From Ignavibacteriota bacterium (GTDB lineage: Bacteria > Bacteroidota > Ignavibacteria > UBA10030 > UBA6906): a stretch of 64,000 nt of DNA. Shown in pieces: positions 51,566 to 59,947 of the stretch (its first letter is position 1; the number at the start of each line of letters is the position of its first letter). Made by a program: the position numbers and the translations under genes. A model generated the notes under the pieces. It did no database searches. It was not told the DNA's origin and saw only the letters and a program-made list of their open reading frames with translations. Location of the stretch: assembly GCA_016707525.1 (NCBI GenBank), contig JADJHP010000004.1, positions 493,487 to 557,486 of the forward strand, given 5' to 3'.

Positions 51566-53314
51566 ATGGAAGTGGAGTTCCTTGTGCGGACAACCGTAAG
51601 GGAGCACCGGTGGATACTCGCAGATCCTCCGGATGCAGGGCTTGTGGCCTCCCTGGCCCGGGACATTAATGTCCCGGATTCCATAGCCAAGATCCTGATC
51701 TATCGCGGGATCGACGACTACGACAAGGCGAAGGCATATTTCCGCCCCGATCTCGCCCTGCTGCACGACCCGTTCATCCTGGATGGCATGGCAACGGCGG
51801 TCGACCGCGTGCTGCGCGGCATCGAGGCCGGCGAATCTTTCACCGTCTTCGGCGATTACGACGTGGACGGCACCAACGGTGCCGCGATGCTATACCTCTT
51901 CCTCCAGCAACTGGGCGCAACGGTCCAATTCTACGTGCCCGACCGCATCAGGGAAGGGTATGGCATCTCCCATTCCGGGATCGACTTCGCCCTCGAGCAT
52001 GGCGTGAATGTTTTCATCGCCATCGACTGCGGCATCACGGCGGTCGAGCAGGTATCGTATGCGAACGAACGCGGCCTCGACGTCATCATCTGCGACCACC
52101 ACGAGGCCGGATCCGTCCTCCCGGATGCCATCGCAGTCCTGGATCCGATCAAGCCCGGCGACCCCTACCCTTTCAAATCACTGAGCGGATGCGGCGTCGG
52201 ACTCAAGTTCATCCAGGGTATCGCCCGCAAGATCGGGAAAGAGGAGATGATCCGGGATTACCTGGATTTCGTCACCCTCGCCAGCACGGCGGACATCGTC
52301 CCGCTTGTGGGAGAGAACCGGATCCTCGTCAAACTCGGTCTGCAGGCGATCAACACCGCGCCACGCCCGGGGATCAAAGCGCTCATCGACAGTGCGGGGC
52401 TGAAGACCGGGCATATCACCACAGGACAGATCGTCTTCGCCCTCGCGCCGCGCATCAACGCCGCGGGGCGGCTCGGCGATGCAACGCGTGCCGTCCGACT
52501 CCTCACGAGCACCACACCTGAGGAAGCACGCGGGCTCGCCCAGGTCCTCGAAGAAGAGAACCGCAACAGGCGAAAGATCGATGAAGACACCTTCGCCGAT
52601 GCCCAGCAACTCGTGGAGAACTGCTTCGATGTTGAAGCCGATCCGGCGATCGTCCTCCACCAGGAACACTGGCATCCGGGCGTCGTAGGCATCGTCGCTT
52701 CCCGCATGGTCGAACGGTACTACAAGCCATCCATCATGATGGCGACCGTGGACGGCGTGGCCAAGGGTTCGGCCCGCAGCGTGTCCGGGTTCGACATCTA
52801 TGAAGCATTGAAGCGTTGCGAGGATAAGATCCTCCAGTTCGGTGGACACAAGTACGCCGCCGGGCTCACGGTGGACCTGGAGCGCCTGGAAGAGTTCCAG
52901 ACGGCATTCAAGGCCGCGGTAAAGGACCTGATGAGCGAGGAGCTGAAGACCCCGGAGATCCGTATCGACATGGAGCTGGCGCTGACGGACATCACGCCGC
53001 GCTTCATCAAGATCCTCCGCGAGTTCGCACCCTTCGGCCCGCAGAACACACGGCCGACATTCCTGACGCGAAACCTCGAGGTGGCCGGTACACCACGCAT
53101 CGTCGGGCGCAATCACCTGCGGTTCCGCGTGCGGCAGAACGGCGTCAGTTTCGATGCCATCGGTTTTGGACTCGGCGAGATGCTGCAGCGGGTGCCCGTC
53201 GGACGGAGGGACCTCGACTGCGTGTATACCGTTGAGGAGAACGAGTGGACATCCCCGGGGGCCAGCAGGCCGGCCGACCCGGTACCCCAGCTGAAAATCA
53301 AAGACCTACGATAA
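51566..53314 (+). CDS. recJ: Single-stranded-DNA-specific exonuclease RecJ
   Basis: 5'-3' exonuclease on single-stranded DNA in recombination and repair. The 582 residues contain the DHH phosphoesterase motifs FGDYDVDGTNG, IAIDCGITA and ICDHHEAG, then DHHA1 with FGGHKYAAGLTV, and a C-terminal OB-like domain. ATG 51566 is preferred; an in-frame TTG at 51539 adds nine residues. No ribosome site is obvious, and the gene begins close behind rnpB, so it may be read from the rnpB promoter. Confidence 0.96.
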   Translation: MEVEFLVRTTVREHRWILADPPDAGLVASLARDINVPDSIAKILIYRGIDDYDKAKAYFRPDLALLHDPFILDGMATAVDRVLRGIEAGESFTVFGDYDVDGTNGAAMLYLFLQQLGATVQFYVPDRIREGYGISHSGIDFALEHGVNVFIAIDCGITAVEQVSYANERGLDVIICDHHEAGSVLPDAIAVLDPIKPGDPYPFKSLSGCGVGLKFIQGIARKIGKEEMIRDYLDFVTLASTADIVPLVGENRILVKLGLQAINTAPRPGIKALIDSAGLKTGHITTGQIVFALAPRINAAGRLGDATRAVRLLTSTTPEEARGLAQVLEEENRNRRKIDEDTFADAQQLVENCFDVEADPAIVLHQEHWHPGVVGIVASRMVERYYKPSIMMATVDGVAKGSARSVSGFDIYEALKRCEDKILQFGGHKYAAGLTVDLERLEEFQTAFKAAVKDLMSEELKTPEIRIDMELALTDITPRFIKILREFAPFGPQNTRPTFLTRNLEVAGTPRIVGRNHLRFRVRQNGVSFDAIGFGLGEMLQRVPVGRRDLDCVYTVEENEWTSPGASRPADPVPQLKIKDLR

Positions 53315-53324
53315 GGAGCACACC

Positions 53325-54086
53325 ATGTCAGGCCATTCAAAATGGGCGACGATCAAGAGGAAAAAAGCGGCCACGGATTCCGCCCGCGGTAATCTGTTCA
53401 CCCGCCTGATCAAGGAGATCACGATCGCCGCCCGCAACGGCGGAGGCGATCCGAATGGGAACCCCCGCCTGCGGCTGGCGATCCAGACCGCGAAGGCCGC
53501 CAACATGCCTGCCGACAATATCAAGCGGGGGATCCAGAAGGGCACGGGGGAACTCCCGGGCGTGTCCTATGAAGAGATCACGTACGAAGGATACGGCGCC
53601 GCTGGCGTGGCGATCCTCGTGGAGGTCGTCACCGACAATGCCAATCGTGCCGTGTCCGAGATCCGCCACGCGTTCTCGCGCAACAACGGCAACCTCGGAC
53701 AGGCCGGCAGCGTCGCATGGATGTTCCAGAAGAAGGGCAGCATCCTCGTTGCCGCAAGCCAGAAGACCCCGCTGTCCGAGGACGATCTTCTCTCGATCAT
53801 TCTCGAGGCAGGCGCGGATGACATGCAGGCCGAGACCGACGGCACCTTCAGCATCGTAACGTCTCCCCAGGCATTCGAACCGGTGAAGAAGGCGCTCGAG
53901 GACAAGGGCATCGCCGTCGAGTCCGCTTCCCTGCAGATGGTCCCGGGGAACACGGTCAAGGTCACCGGCAAGGACGCCGAGAACGTGATGAAGCTGATGA
54001 ACACGCTCGAAGAGCACGACGACGTGCAGAACGTGTACTCGAACTTCGACATCGACGACAAGGAACTTGCCTCGTTCAATAGCTGA
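53325..54086 (+). CDS. YebC/PmpR-family protein (translation/transcription factor)
   Basis: A 253-residue protein of the YebC/TACO1 family: MSGHSKWATIKRKKAATDSARG at the start, GNPRLRLAIQTAKAANMPADNIKR, YEGYGAAGVAILVE and the SVAWMFQKKG segment. Members have been described as transcription regulators and, more recently, as factors helping ribosomes through difficult stretches such as polyproline. AAGGAG precedes the ATG. It is placed before ruvC, the common arrangement, and overlaps the annotated ruvC start by 20 bases. Confidence 0.95.
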   Translation: MSGHSKWATIKRKKAATDSARGNLFTRLIKEITIAARNGGGDPNGNPRLRLAIQTAKAANMPADNIKRGIQKGTGELPGVSYEEITYEGYGAAGVAILVEVVTDNANRAVSEIRHAFSRNNGNLGQAGSVAWMFQKKGSILVAASQKTPLSEDDLLSIILEAGADDMQAETDGTFSIVTSPQAFEPVKKALEDKGIAVESASLQMVPGNTVKVTGKDAENVMKLMNTLEEHDDVQNVYSNFDIDDKELASFNS

Positions 54087-54648
54087 CAGGCGGGCTCCGG
54101 ACGGGGGAGGAACGATCGTTCTCGGGATCGATCCCGGAACGCTCATCACCGGGTACGGTGTGGTCGCCGCTTCCGGGTCGTCATTCCAACTTCTTGCCTC
54201 CGGAACGATACTCAACCGCCGGGACACCCCCCTCCCGGCGCGATTGGGTGCCATCTACACGGGCCTGCTCGGGATCATTGCGCGGCATCATCCCCACGAG
54301 GTCGCGATCGAAACCGCGTTCTATGGCAAGAACGCACAATCCGCACTCAAACTTGGACAGGCGCGCGGGGTCAGCATCCTGGCCGCCGTGCTCCACGATC
54401 TGCCCCTGGCCGAGTATGCGCCCCGCGAGATCAAGAAGGCAGTGACCGGCAATGGCAATGCATCCAAGGATCAGGTGCAATATATGGTGCGGGCGATGCT
54501 TCATCCCCGTCCCGCTTCCATGAAACTCGACGCGTCCGATGCCATTGCCACAGCGATCTGTCATCTGAGCCGGAAGCCCTCTGCGGCGAGCCGGCACACC
54601 GATTGGAAAGCATACATCGCAGCACACCCGGAGCGCGTCCGCCGATGA
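54067..54648 (+). CDS. ruvC: Holliday junction resolvase RuvC
   Basis: Endonuclease that cuts Holliday junctions bound by RuvAB. Acidic catalytic residues are in VLGIDPGTLITG (D), VAIETAFYGKN (E) and LDASDAIATAICH (two D). The start is uncertain: the only standard in-frame start is TTG at 54067, giving 193 residues with a 15-residue tail not usual in the family, whereas a strong GGGGGAGG (54103-54110) sits just before ACG-ATC-GTT-CTC, where RuvC normally begins M-I-V-L-G. It overlaps ruvA by 4 bases. Confidence 0.93.
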   Translation: MPRSIADRRAPDGGGTIVLGIDPGTLITGYGVVAASGSSFQLLASGTILNRRDTPLPARLGAIYTGLLGIIARHHPHEVAIETAFYGKNAQSALKLGQARGVSILAAVLHDLPLAEYAPREIKKAVTGNGNASKDQVQYMVRAMLHPRPASMKLDASDAIATAICHLSRKPSAASRHTDWKAYIAAHPERVRR

Positions 54649-55247
54649 TCTCATTCCTGAAAGGTACCCTGGCCTCGAAGTCCCCCACCGAAGCCAGCAT
54701 CGATGTCGGTGGGGTCGGATACGGTGTGAGCATCCCACTTTCCACGTTCGAGAAACTCGGTGCGCCCGGGTCCGCCGTCACGCTCCTCACCCATCTCCAT
54801 GTCCGTGAAGATGCACTCCAGCTCTACGGATTCGCGACCGAAGATGAACGGACACTCTTCCGCCTGCTCGTCTCGGTGAACGGCATCGGACCCCGGATGG
54901 GTCTTGGCATCCTCTCGGGCATCCCTGCCGGCGACCTCCGTTCGCATATCGCATCCGGGAACACGGGCGCGTTAACGGCCATCCCCGGGATCGGGCGAAA
55001 GCTCGCAGAACGGCTCGTCCTGGAGCTCCGGGAGAAGATCGGCCGTGCAGAACACTCGGGGGCCTTTACGACACCCGGGGATGCCCGGAGTTCGGTCCAC
55101 GGTGAGGCCATTCTCGCTCTCACATCGCTCGGGTATTCTCGTCCGGTCGCTGAGAAGGCCGTGCGTGCGGCCTCAGGCGAGCCAGGAGCGGCAGATGGAA
55201 CCCTTGAAGGGCTGCTCAAGGCCGCCTTGCGGCATGCGGCAGGCTGA
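54645..55247 (+). CDS. ruvA: Holliday junction helicase subunit RuvA
   Basis: Tetrameric junction-binding subunit of the branch-migration complex, 200 residues. An N-terminal OB fold (MISFLKGTLASKS to LQLYGFATEDERTLF) is followed by two helix-hairpin-helix motifs (VNGIGPRMGLGILSG and IPGIGRKLAERLVLEL) and the C-terminal RuvB-binding domain (ALTSLGYSRPVAEKAV). The start at 54645 overlaps the ruvC stop as ATGA. Confidence 0.96.
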   Translation: MISFLKGTLASKSPTEASIDVGGVGYGVSIPLSTFEKLGAPGSAVTLLTHLHVREDALQLYGFATEDERTLFRLLVSVNGIGPRMGLGILSGIPAGDLRSHIASGNTGALTAIPGIGRKLAERLVLELREKIGRAEHSGAFTTPGDARSSVHGEAILALTSLGYSRPVAEKAVRAASGEPGAADGTLEGLLKAALRHAAG

Positions 55248-55272
55248 TGGGGCCTCACGGGCGCGCCACGCG

Positions 55273-55301
55273 TTGATATTCTCCCCTCATTGCAGTACCT
55301 T
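55273..55301 (+). promoter_or_regulatory. Promoter for ruvB
   Basis: TTGATA (55273-55278), 17-base spacer, TACCTT (55296-55301); start expected near 55308. This would exclude the upstream TTG at 55307 as a normal start and favour GTG 55346. Confidence 0.45.
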
Positions 55302-55345
55302 ACGAGTTGCCACCAGCGTACTTTTCTCCCTCGTTTTCGGACACA

Positions 55346-56389
55346 GTGAAGCGGAAATCGGATACAACCAATCCTGAGCCGGCGGAAACCGACCGCGAAC
55401 TCGATCAGGCCCTCCGGCCTCTCTCGTTCGCCGATTTCCACGGACAGCAGAAGATCGTCGATAACCTCCGCGTGTTCATTGCCGCGGCAAGGAAACGCCG
55501 GGAGCCGTTGGATCATGTCCTTTTGACCGGTCCCCCGGGCCTTGGCAAGACCACACTGGCCCATATCATCGCCAATGAGATGGGAGCAGGATTGAAGAGT
55601 ACATCCGGGCCGGTCCTCGACAAGCCCGGCGATCTGGCCGGATTGCTGACGAATCTGGTGGAAGGCGAGGTCCTGTTCATCGACGAGATCCACCGTTTGA
55701 ATCCGGTCGTTGAAGAATATTTATACTCGGCGATGGAGGATTACCGGCTGGATATCATGATCGATGCCGGGCCGAACGCACGGAGCATTCAGCTGTCGCT
55801 CCCGCGCTTCACATTGATCGGGGCAACGACACGGGCAGGACTTCTGACGGCGCCGCTCCGTGCACGATTCGGGGTGAGCAACCGGTTGGACTATTACACC
55901 GGGGAGACGCTGTTCACGATCATCCAGCGGTCGGCGCGACTCCTGGACGTCAAGATCGACCGCGAAGGCGCTGAAGAGATATCGCACAGATCGCGCGGGA
56001 CACCGCGCATCGCGAACCGGCTCCTGCGCCGGTGCAGAGATTTCGCGCAGGCCGATCCTGCGCTTGCCCATCATCAGGGGACGATCTCCCGCGCGGTCGC
56101 GGACCATTCCCTGCGGGCATTGGAGGTGGATGAGCACGGCCTGGATGACATGGACAAGCGCATCCTGCTGTGCATCCTTGAGAAATACGAGGGCGGGCCG
56201 GTCGGGCTGAACACCCTCGCTGTCGCCGTCGGCGAGGAGCCCGGCACCATTGAAGAAGTGTATGAGCCGTATCTGATCCAGGAAGGGTTCGTGAAGCGTA
56301 CCCCCCGCGGCCGGGAAGCAACGTCATTGGCGTACAAACATTTCGGCCTCAAACGGCGGGGCGGCCAGCAGTCGGCCCTCTTTTCCTGA
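55346..56389 (+). CDS. ruvB: Holliday junction helicase ATPase RuvB
   Basis: AAA+ motor of branch migration, 347 residues from GTG 55346. Walker A GPPGLGKTT, Walker B LFIDEIHR, sensor 1 IGATTRAG, arginine finger region GVSNRLDYYT and the C-terminal winged helix (LLCILEKYEGGPVGLNTLA) are all present. An in-frame TTG at 55307 would add 13 residues but coincides with the predicted transcription start. Separated from ruvA by about 100 bases, unlike the usual tight ruvAB pair. Confidence 0.96.
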   Translation: MKRKSDTTNPEPAETDRELDQALRPLSFADFHGQQKIVDNLRVFIAAARKRREPLDHVLLTGPPGLGKTTLAHIIANEMGAGLKSTSGPVLDKPGDLAGLLTNLVEGEVLFIDEIHRLNPVVEEYLYSAMEDYRLDIMIDAGPNARSIQLSLPRFTLIGATTRAGLLTAPLRARFGVSNRLDYYTGETLFTIIQRSARLLDVKIDREGAEEISHRSRGTPRIANRLLRRCRDFAQADPALAHHQGTISRAVADHSLRALEVDEHGLDDMDKRILLCILEKYEGGPVGLNTLAVAVGEEPGTIEEVYEPYLIQEGFVKRTPRGREATSLAYKHFGLKRRGGQQSALFS

Positions 56390-56401
56390 AGGCAGGAGAC
56401 C

Positions 56402-57901
56402 ATGGATACTGATCTGCAGTCGATCCAGGAAGTGCGCGACGCGCTGCACGCGGCCCATGAGGCGCAGCTGCAGTTCCGCTCCTTTACGCAGGAGCAGGTG
56501 GACCGCATCTGCGCAGCGATGGCTGCCGCAGGAGCTGCGGAGGCTGCACGCCTCGGCAGAATGGCGACAGAGGAGACGGGGTTCGGGAAGCCTGAGGACA
56601 AGGAGAAGAAGAATCTCTTTGCCACCCAGCGCGTGTGGGAATCCATCGCGGCATTGAAGACCGTAGGAGTGATCCACGAGGATCGCGAGCGAAAGCTTAT
56701 CCACATCGCCGAACCGATGGGGATCGTTGCGGCGCTGATCCCCTCGACCAATCCGACCTCGACCGTGATGTTCAAGGCGCTGATCTCGGTCAAAGCCCGC
56801 AATGCCATCATTGCCAGTCCGCACCCCAAAGCCATGCGCTGCACGCGCGAAGCGATGAACGTTCTGCGTGATGCCGCCGAACGCGCCGGGGCGCCCCGCG
56901 CGCTGATGGCCTGCCTGGGCGTGCCGACGCAGGAAGGCACCGCGGAGCTGATGCGCCACAAGCTGACATCGATCATTCTTGCCACCGGCAGCAATGCCAT
57001 GGTGCGCGCCGCGTACAGTTCCGGCAGGCCAGCGTATGGCGTGGGCGCCGGCAACGTGCCGGCGTTCATCGAGCGGACGGCTGATACCGACAAGGCGGTT
57101 GCGGACATCCTCTCCGGAAAGCAATTCGACTATGGCGTGCTCTGCTCCACCGAATCCGCCCTGGTGTGCGATGCCCCGGTCAAGACGCAGGTCGTGGATG
57201 CCTGCCTCCGCCGCAATGCGCATTTCGTTGTGGGCGAGGATCTCGAGAAGCTCTCGCGCCTGATGTTCGACGCACGCGGTGCCCTCAACCCGGCGATGGT
57301 GGGGCGTTCCCCGCTGTTCATCGCCCGGGCGGCAGGGATCAGCGTCCCCGAGAACGTCTCGGTTCTCATCGCCGAACTCGAAGGCGTCGGGAAACCCTAC
57401 CCCCTTTCGCGGGAGAAACTGTCGCCCGTCCTCTCGATGTATACCGTGGATGGATGGCGTGCTGCCTGCCACCGGTGCAATGAGCTCCTGGAATTCGGCG
57501 GCATCGGCCATACCTTGTCGATCCACTCGCGCGACAACGACATCATCATGAAGTTCGCGATGGAGAAGCCGGCATTCAGGATCCTGGTGAACACCCAGTC
57601 CGCACTCGGTGCTGTGGGCTACACCAATGGCCTTGATCCATCATTGACGCTCGGGCCCGGCACCTGGGGCGGTTCGATCATCTCCGAGAACGTGACCGCC
57701 CGGCATCTGATGAATGTGAAGAAACTGGCGTTTGAGACGCGGCCGATCAACCCTCCCGGATCCTCGTCTGCAGTGTCCACGCCCGAACACGGGAATCAGG
57801 CGCATGCGGTGACGAGCGACGGGATGATCTACGGTACGGCCCTCAGCGCTGAGGATGTGGACAGGCTTGCCCGGCAGTTCGCCCGGGAGCGGGGAATGTA
57901 A
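56402..57901 (+). CDS. CoA-acylating aldehyde dehydrogenase (EutE/SauS/AdhE-N type)
   Basis: A 499-residue NAD-dependent aldehyde dehydrogenase of the class that makes acyl-CoA instead of free acid. IPSTNPTSTVMFKALI, GAGNVPAFIERTAD and catalytic C248 in DYGVLCSTESA are typical of acetaldehyde (EutE, AdhE N-terminus) and sulfoacetaldehyde (SauS) dehydrogenases. No alcohol dehydrogenase domain and no microcompartment genes are nearby, so the substrate is open. CAGGAG precedes the ATG, 12 bases after ruvB. Confidence 0.9.
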   Translation: MDTDLQSIQEVRDALHAAHEAQLQFRSFTQEQVDRICAAMAAAGAAEAARLGRMATEETGFGKPEDKEKKNLFATQRVWESIAALKTVGVIHEDRERKLIHIAEPMGIVAALIPSTNPTSTVMFKALISVKARNAIIASPHPKAMRCTREAMNVLRDAAERAGAPRALMACLGVPTQEGTAELMRHKLTSIILATGSNAMVRAAYSSGRPAYGVGAGNVPAFIERTADTDKAVADILSGKQFDYGVLCSTESALVCDAPVKTQVVDACLRRNAHFVVGEDLEKLSRLMFDARGALNPAMVGRSPLFIARAAGISVPENVSVLIAELEGVGKPYPLSREKLSPVLSMYTVDGWRAACHRCNELLEFGGIGHTLSIHSRDNDIIMKFAMEKPAFRILVNTQSALGAVGYTNGLDPSLTLGPGTWGGSIISENVTARHLMNVKKLAFETRPINPPGSSSAVSTPEHGNQAHAVTSDGMIYGTALSAEDVDRLARQFARERGM

Positions 57902-58105
57902 GAGAGAGGCTGGGATACGGGGACGTCGCCGCTGCTGTTCCTGGTACCTGCGGGGCGACGTGGGCGGGGGTCGACCAGGTCTGCAGTACCACGCACGACC
58001 GTGCGATCCCACCGTGACATGCATGGATGCATGCCGGTCCGCTGACCGGAGAACAAACGAACGTGTGACACCAACCAACCACTCATCCAGAAAGGATCCA
58101 TCACT
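57902..58105 (+). other. Intergenic region between aldehyde dehydrogenase and mscL
   Basis: Contains an inverted repeat ACGTCGCC/GGCGACGT (57923-57930 with 57954-57961) without a T tract, and ATGCAT-GG-ATGCAT near 58018-58033. No convincing promoter was seen. AGAAAGGA lies 8 bases before the mscL ATG. Confidence 0.4.
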
Positions 58106-58514
58106 ATGTCCATGATCAAGGAGTTCAAAGCATTCGCCATGCGCGGGAATGTGGCAGACATGGCCGTCGGTATCATCATCGGTGCCGCGTTCGGCAAGAT
58201 CGTCTCCTCACTCGTGAGCGATGTCCTGATGCCCCCCATCGGCCTCATCGTCGGCGGCGTGGACTTCAGCGGACTGGGGATCACGCTGCGTGCGGCGACG
58301 GCCGATGCACCGGCCGTGATCATGAAGTACGGGGTGTTCGTGAACGCCATCATCGATTTCATCATCGTGGCATTCGCCATCTTCCTCCTGATCCGCGCAC
58401 TCAACACGCTCAAAGAAGAAGGAAGAGGAAGCACCGGCAGCGCCTGCAGCACCCCCGAAGCAGGAGGTCCTGCTCGAAGAGATCCGCGATCTGCTGAAGG
58501 CCGGCAAGCGCTGA
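58106..58514 (+). pseudogene. mscL: Large-conductance mechanosensitive channel MscL, frame broken near the C-terminus
   Basis: Pentameric osmotic emergency valve of the inner membrane. Residues 1-102 are normal: EFKAFAMRGNVADMAVGIIIG (helix 1), VSDVLMPPIGLIVGG, the periplasmic loop and helix 2 with NAIIDFIIVAFAIFLLIRALN. At CTC-AAA (58412-58414) the frame moves; dropping one A restores KKKEEEAPAAP and the conserved tail EVLLEEIRDLLKAGKR with stop at 58512-58514. As read, the frame runs on to 58555 with an unrelated 47-residue tail. The pore region is intact, so a channel without its cytoplasmic helix bundle could still work. Real mutation or consensus error cannot be told apart here. Confidence 0.85.
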
Positions 58515-58570
58515 TCGACCCTCGCTGCCCCTTTCAGGATACACCCAACACATGACAAAGGACAATACTC

Positions 58571-59437
58571 ATGCGTAACCGTTCCATACAGATGCTTGCC
58601 GTGATCACACTCATCGTCGCTCTCGCCGTTCCGGGTGCTGCGCAGACCGATACCGCCAAAGGGCCGGTGTACGGCTGGACGCACTCCGTGATCGGTACGC
58701 TCACGGCGACCCAGGTAGCATTCACGGATTGGGCCCAGGGCGGTGAGAATGCCCTCGCCTGGGGCCTCGCGCTCGACGGCAAGAGTACGCTCGAGCAGCC
58801 GCATACCAGCTGGGCGAATTCCTATAAGTTCGGATTCGGCCAGACCCGCCTGGGCGATCAGGGGATCCGCAAAACGGACGACCGGATCGACCTGGAGAGC
58901 ATGCTCACATACAAGATGTCGGAACATTGGAACCCGTATGCCGCGGCCACACTGAAAACCCAGTTCGCCCCGGGGTACAAGTATCCCTCCACCGGCCCTG
59001 AAGTGCAGGTCTCCCAGTTCTTCGACCCCGCCTTCATGACCCAGAGCGCGGGCGTGGTGTACCAGCCGGTCGCCGAGTTCAAGACCCGTTTCGGTCTCGG
59101 ACTTCGTGAAGTGCTTTCCTCGAAGTTCGGCTACGCCGATGATCCCGAGACGCTGACGGAGATCGAGCACTCCAGCATCAATGGCGGCCTGGAATCCGTT
59201 TCCGAACTGACGCTGAAGCTCGACGAGCAGGTGTCATTCTCGTCCAAGCTGGAGCTCTTCTCCACGTTCAAGCATCTCGATCAGGTGATCCTGCGCAGCG
59301 ACAATACCCTCGCCGCGAAGGTGAGCAAGTACATCACCGTCATGCTGAACGTTCAGCTCCTGAACGAGCGGGCGGTCAGCCCGCGTACCCAGATCAAAGA
59401 GACCCTCGCCATGGGTCTGAGCTACACGTTCCTTTGA
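58571..59437 (+). CDS. DUF3078 outer-membrane-type protein
   Basis: A 288-residue exported protein: signal peptide (about 1-25, ending GAAQT), then alternating beta strands and a terminal phenylalanine-leucine typical of outer-membrane barrels. The DUF3078 features ATQVAFTDWAQGGENALAWGL and WANSYKFGFGQTRLG are clear. The family occurs in Bacteroidota and relatives with no assigned role. It is intact although its neighbours on both sides are frame-broken. A strong terminator follows after 24 bases. Confidence 0.9.
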   Translation: MRNRSIQMLAVITLIVALAVPGAAQTDTAKGPVYGWTHSVIGTLTATQVAFTDWAQGGENALAWGLALDGKSTLEQPHTSWANSYKFGFGQTRLGDQGIRKTDDRIDLESMLTYKMSEHWNPYAAATLKTQFAPGYKYPSTGPEVQVSQFFDPAFMTQSAGVVYQPVAEFKTRFGLGLREVLSSKFGYADDPETLTEIEHSSINGGLESVSELTLKLDEQVSFSSKLELFSTFKHLDQVILRSDNTLAAKVSKYITVMLNVQLLNERAVSPRTQIKETLAMGLSYTFL

Positions 59438-59461
59438 TCCAACCAGCTTCCTCCCCTCAAG

Positions 59462-59489
59462 GGGGTGTCCTAACGGACACCCCTTTTTT
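59462..59489 (+). terminator. Terminator after the DUF3078 gene
   Basis: Nine-base perfect stem GGGGTGTCC (59462-59470) with GGACACCCC (59475-59483), loop TAAC, then six T. Confidence 0.92.
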
Positions 59490-59498
59490 GTTTCATTT

Positions 59499-59514
59499 TG
59501 ATACAGTTGTATCA
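59499..59514. promoter_or_regulatory. Candidate enhancer palindrome for the sigma-54 promoter
   Basis: Perfect 16-base palindrome TGATACAGTTGTATCA in an AT-rich stretch, centred about 70 bases upstream of the -24 element. Position and form suit an upstream activator site for a Fis-type regulator, presumably the one encoded at 59948. A second short palindrome AAATG-C-CATTT lies at 59538-59548. Confidence 0.45.
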
Positions 59515-59574
59515 CAATGAGACACACCAATCCAGAGAAATGCCATTTCCAGGCCATTTTCACATTGTTTCGAA

Positions 59575-59590
59575 TGGCACACGCCTTGCA
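59575..59590 (+). promoter_or_regulatory. Sigma-54 (-24/-12) promoter
   Basis: TGGCAC (59575-59580), five bases, TTGCA (59586-59590). The GG and GC pairs (59576-59577 and 59588-59589) are exactly 10 bases apart, as required for RpoN. Transcription would begin near 59601, 25 bases before the small ORF. It is the only clear match I found, while three sigma-54 activators are encoded in the window. Confidence 0.8.
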
Positions 59591-59625
59591 TTAATACAGA
59601 CAAGAATTGATCAAGGAGAATGGAA

Positions 59626-59769
59626 ATGAAAGATCTCGCATACACGCTGGCCTGGACATTCAAAGTGACATCGAAGTGGAGCATGGCGTTCGGCATGCTT
59701 CTGAGCGCTACCACGGTCTTCGGTGCGATCGCGCTTGCGGCAAAGGTTCTCCAGCATTCGAAGTTCTGA
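59626..59769 (+). CDS. 47-residue hydrophobic peptide under sigma-54 control
   Basis: A small ORF behind the sigma-54 promoter. AAGGAG (59613-59618) is 7 bases before ATG 59626, an ideal ribosome site; an in-frame ATG at 59620 is too close. The product starts MKDLAYTLAWTFK, has a hydrophobic stretch at about 20-40 (FGMLLSATTVFGAIALAA) and ends KVLQHSKF, so it could be a single-pass membrane peptide with positively charged flanks. I recognise no family. The next gene on the strand is a sigma-54 activator, and a large terminator-like hairpin separates the two. Possibilities include a small stress-response membrane protein, a toxin-like peptide or a signalling peptide. Confidence 0.65.
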   Translation: MKDLAYTLAWTFKVTSKWSMAFGMLLSATTVFGAIALAAKVLQHSKF

Positions 59770-59803
59770 TCCATTCTTCCCGTATCGGTACAGCTGCACG
59801 AGC

Positions 59804-59898
59804 TCAGAACCGGTGTCTGTCGTCCTATTGCCTCCCCCACTTCCGGGACGTGCGAGGTCCTTCGGAAGAGCAAGACAGACTCCCGGTTCTGATTTTTT
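59804..59898 (+). terminator. Large branched hairpin with T tract after the small peptide gene
   Basis: Outer stem TCAGAACCGG (59804-59813) with CCGGTTCTGA (59883-59892), next stem GTCTGTC (59815-59821) with GACAGAC (59874-59880), inner stem CTTCCG-GGAC (59840-59849) with GTCC-TT-CGGAAG (59857-59868). Six T follow (59893-59898). It is far larger than needed for termination, so it may be a functional RNA processed from the peptide mRNA. Confidence 0.7.
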
Positions 59899-59947
59899 GA
59901 CACCCTCCGGCTTGTGATTCTCCCCCGCCTTTTCGATCTTACCCATC

